The position numbers were made by a program, and so were the translations under genes. 64,000 bases of DNA from Solobacterium sp. (GTDB lineage Bacteria > Bacillota_I > Bacilli_A > Erysipelotrichales > Erysipelotrichaceae), in assembly GCA_017469885.1 (NCBI GenBank), contig JAFUFO010000034.1, positions 1 to 64,000 on the forward strand. The letters are read 5' to 3'. Numbering within the stretch: position 1 is the first letter of the stretch; every line of letters starts with the position of its first letter. The notes beneath the pieces are model-generated. The model saw only the letters and a program-made list of their open reading frames with translations, did not search any database and was not told the origin of the DNA. Shown in pieces: positions 58,538 to 64,000 of this stretch.

Positions 58538-60481
58538 ATGCGAAAAACAGATCGTATCTTTCAGATTGCAGTTCTCAGTACTGCATTTCTGTTTATGAGT
58601 ACCTTACCTGTAAGGGCGGCTTATATTGATCCGTCTGTAATGACCTATGCCATTCAGGCGATTTCCGGCGTGGTAATTGCGCTTGGTACATTTTTTGGAG
58701 TCTATCGAAACCGCATCCGCAAAGCGCTGCTTGGCTCGGAACATCACTCTGATGTAATGGAAAGCGATGCGCTGGAGTTTCGTGATCCCGAATCGGACAA
58801 AACCATAACCACCGGAATTACTGATCAGAAAACAGCGGGTGGTGCCAAAGAGGACCAGAGGACACCGCTTCGTCCTGCAGTGTTTCTGTCGCTTGCGATG
58901 GGTTTCATGTTATGCCTGTACAAGCCCCTGGAACTGTATTTCACCAATATCATTGAATTTGAATATGACGTCTTTGATATTCTGAAATACATTCTGCTTC
59001 TGTTTGCGGCCGTAGCGTTGTTTATTCTGATTGCCTATGTAATTGCCCGGCTGATTTCAAAGAAACTGTACACGGTTCTGATCGCATTGGGACTGATCGC
59101 ATTTATTGCGTTCTATGTACAGGGTAATATTCTTGTCGGTAATCTTCCGCCTTCGGATGGCTCCGAAGTTGATTGGAGTCAGTACCGTGGAGAGGAGATC
59201 AAATCCATTGTTCTGTGGGTTCTCAGTGCGGCAGCGGTATTGTTTGTCTGTCTTCGGTTTAAGCGCAGGGGACTGTTCCGGATTACAGAACTGGTGTCTG
59301 CGGCTGTCTCCGGAATCCTTGCGGTTTCGCTGATTCTTGTATGTGTACAGAATGACGGTCTGCGCCGAAAGGAACATACCTGTATCGGCACCGATTATCT
59401 GAATGTGATGTCGGAAGACAAGAACTTCGTGATCTTTGTGGTTGACGCTGCCGGCGGCAAAACATTTATGGATCTTGCGGAAACGACAGATCCGGAATAC
59501 AAGGAGATCTTTCGGGATTTTACGTTTTACCCTGATACCCTCGGAGCTTATCAGGTCACAAGACTCGCGATTCCGCAGATACTGACCGGATACTGGTTTG
59601 AAGCGGAAGAGGACTTTGAGACCTGGTATGTCAAAAAGATTCATGAATCTGCATTTATGAAACGGCTGGAGAATGAAGGATATATTTCCGGCGTTTATGA
59701 TCAGCTTGACTTTCCGGTTCCTGCGGAAGACATTGACCGGTATGAGAATGTTTCAATGAGACCGTATGGCCTGAAAAGCGTCAGGACATTCCTCCTGGAT
59801 GAACTCCGGATGATCTTCTTTATGTACATGCCGTTTCAGCTTAAGAAGTATGAGCCGTATGCATTGTTTAATCTGTCGAACCAGCGTCCGGCCGACTATT
59901 ATTACACCTGGTATGACGATGAAAACTATAAGTATTTCCGTGATAATAAGTTTGAAACTGCGCCGGAAAAACGGTTCCGCTTTATTCATATCATGGGTGC
60001 CCACCCGCCGTATCAGTTTGACAAGAATATGAATGATGTGGATAATACGGAAGAGGCGACCTATGAGAACATGTACCGGGCATCGGTTACGGTTCTGCAA
60101 ACCTATCTGGAACGGCTTAAGGAAAACGGCACATATGATAATTCTGTCATTATGATCCTTGGAGACCATGGACTGGCAGATCATGTACATACTGAGACGC
60201 GCCAGAACCCGCTGCTTCTGATCAAGGGACTGAACGAGTCACATGAACTTGCGATGTCAGACCTTCCGATTTCCTACGATTATCTGCCGGAGATCTATCA
60301 GAATCTGCTGGATGAAAAGACAGGGGAGGCTGTAATTCCGGAAATCGCACGTGAGAATCCGCCTCGAAAGTATGTTTATCACGAGTTTGATGATATCTAT
60401 CATCAGGAAGTCCGGGAGCTGAAAAACGGCAAAGCCTATGAGGTAGAGGCGGAACCGACCGGTGAAATCATCGGCAACTGA
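58538..60481 (+). CDS. Membrane sulfatase-fold enzyme, paralogue of 35288-37270
   Basis: A 647-residue protein with N-terminal helices and an extracytoplasmic alkaline-phosphatase-superfamily domain. It shares AYIDPSVMTYAIQAI and the outer loop DGSEVDWSQYRGEEIKS with the gene at 35288. Metal and nucleophile regions are FVIFVVDAAGGKTF, TLGAYQVTRLAIPQILTG (threonine) and MILGDHGLADHVHTE. It may transfer or hydrolyse a phosphate-linked group on the polymer made by this locus. ATG 58538 begins MRKTDRIFQIAVLSTAFLF, a signal-type helix. Transcribed alone from a -10 box 7 nt upstream. Confidence 0.83.
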   Translation: MRKTDRIFQIAVLSTAFLFMSTLPVRAAYIDPSVMTYAIQAISGVVIALGTFFGVYRNRIRKALLGSEHHSDVMESDALEFRDPESDKTITTGITDQKTAGGAKEDQRTPLRPAVFLSLAMGFMLCLYKPLELYFTNIIEFEYDVFDILKYILLLFAAVALFILIAYVIARLISKKLYTVLIALGLIAFIAFYVQGNILVGNLPPSDGSEVDWSQYRGEEIKSIVLWVLSAAAVLFVCLRFKRRGLFRITELVSAAVSGILAVSLILVCVQNDGLRRKEHTCIGTDYLNVMSEDKNFVIFVVDAAGGKTFMDLAETTDPEYKEIFRDFTFYPDTLGAYQVTRLAIPQILTGYWFEAEEDFETWYVKKIHESAFMKRLENEGYISGVYDQLDFPVPAEDIDRYENVSMRPYGLKSVRTFLLDELRMIFFMYMPFQLKKYEPYALFNLSNQRPADYYYTWYDDENYKYFRDNKFETAPEKRFRFIHIMGAHPPYQFDKNMNDVDNTEEATYENMYRASVTVLQTYLERLKENGTYDNSVIMILGDHGLADHVHTETRQNPLLLIKGLNESHELAMSDLPISYDYLPEIYQNLLDEKTGEAVIPEIARENPPRKYVYHEFDDIYHQEVRELKNGKAYEVEAEPTGEIIGN

Positions 60482-60522
60482 TTTTAACAGCGGAAACAGT
60501 AAATACAGGCACCTGCGGAAGA

Positions 60523-60531
60523 TGGTATAAT
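60523..60531 (+). promoter_or_regulatory. Extended -10 promoter of GT2/flippase operon
   Basis: TGGTATAAT at 60523-60531 lies 28 bp before ATG 60560, which has GGAGGT at 60544-60549. No good -35 is seen. Confidence 0.55.
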
Positions 60532-60559
60532 AACCGTGTTTTCGGAGGTGCTTTTTCTT

Positions 60560-61516
60560 ATGCGTCTGAGTGTCATCGTACCGATGTACAATGTGGAAGC
60601 TTATCTCGAAGAATGCCTGGATTCTCTGGTGAATCAGACACTCTCGGATATGGAAGTGCTGATGGTCGATGATGGTGCGACCGACAATACCTCTGCGATT
60701 GCACAGCGCTATGCCGAAAACCATCCGAACTTCCGCTATTTCCGCAAGGAAAACGGGGGATTGTCGGATGCACGCAATTATGCAATTCCGCATGCACAGG
60801 GAGACTATATTGCCTTTCTGGATAGTGATGACTGGGTGGAACCGGACATCTATGAACACATGGTAAATGCCATCGGAAATGCTGATGTCTGTGTGGCAGA
60901 CCTTGAATATGTCTATGAAGAAGACATGTCGAAGAACTTCGTGATGAAGGGACTCTCGGACAAGCCGGCGGACACCGTTCAGAAGAAGGCATTACTGTCA
61001 CCGTTATTTGCCTGGAATAAGATTTACCGGGCAGAACTGTTCAAACAGGAGAATGGCTACCGCTATCCGGTTGGAACCTGGTATGAAGATCATCCGGTTA
61101 CGACCATGATCTTTGCGAAGGCAGAAGAGATTGCCTATCTTCCCGAGGCGGGATTTCATTACCGGCAGCGGGAAGGATCCATCATGTCCGCCCGGAATGA
61201 CAAGCGCATTATTCAGATCTTCGATGTGCTTTCCATGGTGCGGGAAAACTTCCGCAGGGAAGGACTCTATGGTCCGTATTTCAGTGAACTGGAATACCTG
61301 CATATTGAACATCTCCGGCTTTACGGCATGTTCCGATTTATCCGCAGTGATGACTGGAAGCTGTATTACAACATGAGCGACCATGTGATGAAAGAGTGTT
61401 TCTCGAACTGGAAACAGAATAAATATCTTTCGTCGCTTGGATTCAAAAACAGGATGTTTCTGCGGTGGTATAGTCCGGCAACCGCCTGGCTGTTTCATCC
61501 GCTGATCAGACGATAG
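60560..61516 (+). CDS. Family 2 glycosyltransferase
   Basis: A 318-residue EpsJ-type GT-A enzyme with RLSVIVPMYNVEAYLEECLD, VLMVDDGATDNT (alanine replacing the usual serine), GGLSDARNYAIPHA and IAFLDSDDWVEPDIY (DXD), then WYEDHPVTTMIFAKAE. It adds a sugar in repeat-unit assembly. ATG 60560 was chosen for the GGAGGT site over an in-frame start at 60536. It is coupled to the third flippase; its TAG stop overlaps that gene's ribosome-binding site. Confidence 0.92.
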   Translation: MRLSVIVPMYNVEAYLEECLDSLVNQTLSDMEVLMVDDGATDNTSAIAQRYAENHPNFRYFRKENGGLSDARNYAIPHAQGDYIAFLDSDDWVEPDIYEHMVNAIGNADVCVADLEYVYEEDMSKNFVMKGLSDKPADTVQKKALLSPLFAWNKIYRAELFKQENGYRYPVGTWYEDHPVTTMIFAKAEEIAYLPEAGFHYRQREGSIMSARNDKRIIQIFDVLSMVRENFRREGLYGPYFSELEYLHIEHLRLYGMFRFIRSDDWKLYYNMSDHVMKECFSNWKQNKYLSSLGFKNRMFLRWYSPATAWLFHPLIRR

Positions 61517-61523
61517 GAGTACG

Positions 61524-63053
61524 ATTACGAGAACCAGACACAGTTTTTACAACTTTTTGGTAAGCACGATTGCGGCTTTGGTTCTGCCTCTGGTGGGATT
61601 TGTCAAAGTCAGTCTTTTCGTACGCCTTTACGGAAGTGCGGTCAACGGTCTGCAGTTAACGATTGCCCAGGTCATCACATTTCTGAATATCTGTGAGCTT
61701 GCATACTCGCTTGCCTTCCGGCAGCTGTTGTACAAACCGCTTGCGGAAGGGGATCGGGAGACCGTCAAATCTATTTACCACGGCGCATGCAAGGTATTCC
61801 GCATGACGGGCGTCATCTGCATCCTTGCCTCAATTGCGGTAGCCCTGATCTTCCCGTCGCTTTCAGAAAGTCCGTTCAGCTACTGGGAGACGGTAGGGAC
61901 ATTCCTGTTGCTGGCACTGCCATATGGCATTTCCTACTTCCTGATGGGCCCGAACTTTGTGATCATGGCCGATCAGAAGGAGTATAAGATCAACCTCTGG
62001 ATCCAGACGATCTCCGTCTGCCGGATGGGTCTGATGGTATTTGCCATCCTGATGAAGATGCCGTTTATTACGATCCTCATCATTGAAGGGCTCAATATCC
62101 TGATTGCCAATACATTATCCAGATTCATCGCATTGCGTGCATATCCCTGGCTGAAGGAAGCACCGCAGAATCCGGATGACCGGTCCTTCCAGAAGAAGGC
62201 CGGCTATGCGATGGTTCAGCGTCTGTCCGAACTTGCGACTACCCAGACCGATAACATTGTGGTTTCCGGTTTTATGGGCTATGTCATGTCGAGCGTCTAC
62301 GGTACGTACAGTTATCTGACCGATAACATCGGTAAGATTACCCAGACCATGGTTCAGTCGCCGATGAACTCGTTTGGAAATCTCTTTAATGACAAGGAAG
62401 CGGACAGCTTCGGCGTCTTTACGGAATTCTTCAACTTTGCGACTTATGTATCCACCATCGTTGCCTGCACAATTGCCATTGTCATGCCGCAGTTTGTGCC
62501 GGTATGGATGGGTGATCCGCTCTATTCCGCAAGCATTCCGATCTGTTTCTTCTTCGGTCTGAACATCTTCTATATGACGATGCGTCAGCCGGTGATCATT
62601 GCCCGGGATGCCAACGGTCTGTATGTCAATGCGAAGAATAACGCCTGGCTGCTGGCAGGGGTAAAGATCGTCCTGTCCGTGATCCTTGTTCAGAAACTCG
62701 GACTGCTCGGTGTCGTACTTGCGACAACGATTGCCTACTGGGTGGTGGACTTCTCGTATAACCCGCGTCTGGTCTATGATCGGGTCTTCCATCGTCCGTC
62801 AAAGGACTACTACTTTCTGGTCGCGACCCGGCTTGGCATTACGCTTGCGATCGGACTCTGCGGATTCTGGTTCTGGAATCATGTAATGAATGTCAATATT
62901 GCGGATGGCCGGATGGCACTGATTCTCAATATCATCCTGCTGGGAATTCTGATCACCGCAGTGACAACGGTTATTTACTGGGTTGCCTACCGGAGTTTCC
63001 GGCATCTGTTTACGCGCTTAATGGGTATTCTGAAGCGCAGGAGGAATTCATGA
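61524..63053 (+). CDS. Polysaccharide flippase with a non-standard start codon
   Basis: About 509 residues with twelve to fourteen helices. The reading frame has no ATG where the protein should begin. The family's usual RT-x-x-YNFL opening (RTRHSFYNFLVSTIAAL) is encoded right after AGGAG at 61515-61519, with ATT at 61524 or ACG at 61527 as the only plausible start codons. The first conventional in-frame start, TTG 61557, would remove those residues and has no ribosome-binding site. The rest is intact (RLYGSAVNGLQLTIAQVI, ICELAYSLAFRQLLY). Third flippase of the window; it closes the locus with the lipoprotein gene. Confidence 0.8.
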   Translation: MTRTRHSFYNFLVSTIAALVLPLVGFVKVSLFVRLYGSAVNGLQLTIAQVITFLNICELAYSLAFRQLLYKPLAEGDRETVKSIYHGACKVFRMTGVICILASIAVALIFPSLSESPFSYWETVGTFLLLALPYGISYFLMGPNFVIMADQKEYKINLWIQTISVCRMGLMVFAILMKMPFITILIIEGLNILIANTLSRFIALRAYPWLKEAPQNPDDRSFQKKAGYAMVQRLSELATTQTDNIVVSGFMGYVMSSVYGTYSYLTDNIGKITQTMVQSPMNSFGNLFNDKEADSFGVFTEFFNFATYVSTIVACTIAIVMPQFVPVWMGDPLYSASIPICFFFGLNIFYMTMRQPVIIARDANGLYVNAKNNAWLLAGVKIVLSVILVQKLGLLGVVLATTIAYWVVDFSYNPRLVYDRVFHRPSKDYYFLVATRLGITLAIGLCGFWFWNHVMNVNIADGRMALILNIILLGILITAVTTVIYWVAYRSFRHLFTRLMGILKRRRNS

Positions 63054-63054
63054 T

Positions 63055-63621
63055 ATGAAATCCCTGATGAAACAGATGATTGCGATTGTTCTGGCGGTTA
63101 CCGCATGTGTTGCCTGTTCGATGAAGAACGATGATGCGTCAGCCGTCAATGATACGATGGCACCGTATATCAATATGCGGCAGTATGAGTTCTATACCGA
63201 AGTAAACAAGCCGCTTCATTTCTCCAATATCGGCGGCTATGACGATATTGACGGGATGCTGCCGACAAGGCTGCGGGGATATGTCGACTACAGCCGGCCG
63301 GGGGAGTATTATCCGTCCATCGTATGCACGGACCTTTCCGGCAATGAGAGTGAACAGGTCATTACGATTCATGTTGTGGAATCCGGTCAGCTTCCGGTCG
63401 CAGAAGTGGCAGAAACACCGGAGCCGACCCCGTCTACCTGTGAGAAGGGAACCGATCCCGAACAGCCGTGCTCGGTTGTGCTTGTGGAAGAACAGGCGCA
63501 GTACAGCAAGCTGTATCCCGGAAAAGAAGGCAAGACGCAGTGTGAAGATGCCAATGGAGAAGATGCCTGTGAAGTGATTCACCGCAATGACGGCAGCTTC
63601 TGGGGCTACGGCGTCAAATAA
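63055..63621 (+). CDS. Lipoprotein with Ig-like domain
   Basis: A 188-residue lipoprotein. The signal sequence ends in a lipobox VTAC with C18 as likely lipidated residue (C21 follows). Residues about 30-105 resemble the small Ig-like DUF5011/HYR-type fold (TMAPYINMRQYEFYTEV, YPSIVCTDLSGNESEQVITI). A Pro/Thr/Glu-rich linker and a region with several cysteines follow. It is exported and anchored to the membrane; its role is unknown, perhaps in glycan attachment or cell-wall contact. AGGAGG at 63040-63045 precedes ATG 63055; the gap to the flippase stop is 1 bp. Confidence 0.82.
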   Translation: MKSLMKQMIAIVLAVTACVACSMKNDDASAVNDTMAPYINMRQYEFYTEVNKPLHFSNIGGYDDIDGMLPTRLRGYVDYSRPGEYYPSIVCTDLSGNESEQVITIHVVESGQLPVAEVAETPEPTPSTCEKGTDPEQPCSVVLVEEQAQYSKLYPGKEGKTQCEDANGEDACEVIHRNDGSFWGYGVK

Positions 63622-63633
63622 CGAACCTACAGC

Positions 63634-63676
63634 AAGACCACAGATACGCAGTAAACTGCGCGGCTGTGGTCTTTTT
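63634..63676 (+). terminator. Strong rho-independent terminator ending the locus
   Basis: AAGACCACAG at 63634-63643 pairs with CTGTGGTCTT at 63664-63673, enclosing an inner hairpin (CGCAGT at 63647-63652, ACTGCG at 63655-63660), followed by TTTTT. Confidence 0.92.
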
Positions 63677-63685
63677 CTGATTTTG

Positions 63686-63715
63686 TGATATAACAGAGTC
63701 ACGCGGCATATGCCG
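63686..63715 (+). promoter_or_regulatory. Extended -10 promoter and palindrome before CHAP gene
   Basis: TGATATAAC at 63686-63694 is the same extended -10 as at 11896. A 10-bp palindrome GGCATATGCC sits at about 63705-63714 in the short leader. Confidence 0.5.
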
Positions 63716-63722
63716 GGTGCTT

Positions 63723-64000
63723 ATGATGATGAACAAACGCTTATCCCAAACCGTATTTCTCAAAGCTCTGCTCTGCAGTGCTTTTATCATGCATACCGCA
63801 CTGCCGGTACAGGCAGAAGGCGAACAGCTGGATTACAACCCGTATGAAGGCGGATACTACAACTGTACATGGACGGTATGGAATGCGGTAAATGAAGCGG
63901 GCTATCGTCTGCCTGGATGGCATAATGCCGGTACCTGGGCAATGGAGGCGGCCCTGCAGGGATATACCGTTACGGATGTACCCGCAAACCATGCCATCTC
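63723..64000 (+). CDS. Secreted CHAP-domain hydrolase, 3' end beyond the window
   Basis: The first 92 codons are visible, with three ATG codons in a row at 63723, 63726 and 63729. A signal peptide ends near VQA|EG (residue 31). The following segment GGYYNCTWTVWNAVNEAGYR carries the catalytic-type cysteine C48 of CHAP amidase/peptidase domains, and the GWHNAGTWA stretch fits the same fold. It is probably a cell-wall hydrolase acting on peptidoglycan peptides or amide bonds. It is a separate unit after the terminator at 63676. The catalytic histidine would lie past the window end. Confidence 0.85.
   Translation, partial: MMMNKRLSQTVFLKALLCSAFIMHTALPVQAEGEQLDYNPYEGGYYNCTWTVWNAVNEAGYRLPGWHNAGTWAMEAALQGYTVTDVPANHAI

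Noticed and set aside
61557-61559. TTG 61557 as start of the third flippase
   Set aside because: No ribosome-binding site in front of it, and it would delete the family N-terminus encoded between AGGAG and this codon.
1-64000. tRNA, rRNA, plasmid or phage origin features
   Set aside because: No cloverleaf, rRNA signature, replication gene or phage structural gene was seen.

Overview
The window is almost entirely one very large cell-surface glycan locus from a Gram-positive-type bacterium. Evidence for that cell type is the LicD, MBOAT/SGNH, YfhO and LTA-synthase-like proteins, a lipoprotein, an SH3-repeat exoprotein, a CHAP hydrolase and strong Shine-Dalgarno sites. Base composition looks close to half G+C. 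A Bacillota host, perhaps near Erysipelotrichales, is my inference; no rRNA or housekeeping marker is present to prove it. About 50 genes are intact, packed in both orientations and separated by short, often bidirectional, terminators.

Layout. 1-250: three 19-bp direct repeats (possible IS end) and a promoter. 257-4410: a phosphonate cassette (PEP mutase fused to a cytidylyltransferase-like domain, a second free-standing cytidylyltransferase, phosphonopyruvate decarboxylase) followed by a polymerase/ligase. 4469-14493: flippase, initiating sugar-phosphate transferase, glycosyltransferases, sugar aminotransferase, EpsG-like polymerase and a GT-C enzyme. 14494-15090: decayed sequence. 15091-24376: acyltransferase, second flippase, glycosyltransferases, a CapG-type epimerase, and a DUF6077-like / GT2 / DUF2304 group. 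24543-27492: a VTC-domain / DUF4956 / CotH-kinase trio. 27559-32743: a glycosyltransferase paralogue, a truncated AlbA-type ATP-binding regulator, a secreted phosphodiester glycosidase, CapE and a hexapeptide acyltransferase. 32856-45676: YfhO, a sulfatase-fold membrane enzyme, two tandem DUF6056 proteins, a GT4, a HAD phosphatase and an MBOAT/SGNH O-acylation pair. 45725-58451: glycosyltransferases, a long repeat-type protein, a third polymerase, CapF, and a cassette of IspD/TarI-like cytidylyltransferase, ThDP enzyme and LicD. 58538-64000: a second sulfatase-fold enzyme, GT2, third flippase, lipoprotein and the start of a CHAP hydrolase.

How it fits together. CapE, CapF and CapG, scattered over 34 kb, would make UDP-N-acetyl-L-fucosamine from UDP-GlcNAc. 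The initiating transferase puts the first sugar-phosphate on the lipid carrier. Glycosyltransferases extend it, flippases export it, and EpsG/O-antigen-ligase-type proteins polymerise it. The glycan is probably decorated outside by GT-C enzymes and O-acyl groups, and by phosphate- or phosphonate-linked groups delivered through CDP/CMP-activated donors and LicD. Three flippases and three polymerase-type proteins imply more than one glycan or a mosaic of merged loci.

The best candidates for something new are three. First, the phosphonate cassette has duplicated nucleotidyltransferase domains and no obvious AEP transaminase. Second, the IspD-like / ThDP / LicD cassette looks like a route to an uncharacterised CDP-activated substituent. 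Third, many transcription units have a consensus -10 box only 6-9 nt before the start codon, as expected of leaderless mRNAs, while genes inside operons have ordinary Shine-Dalgarno sites.
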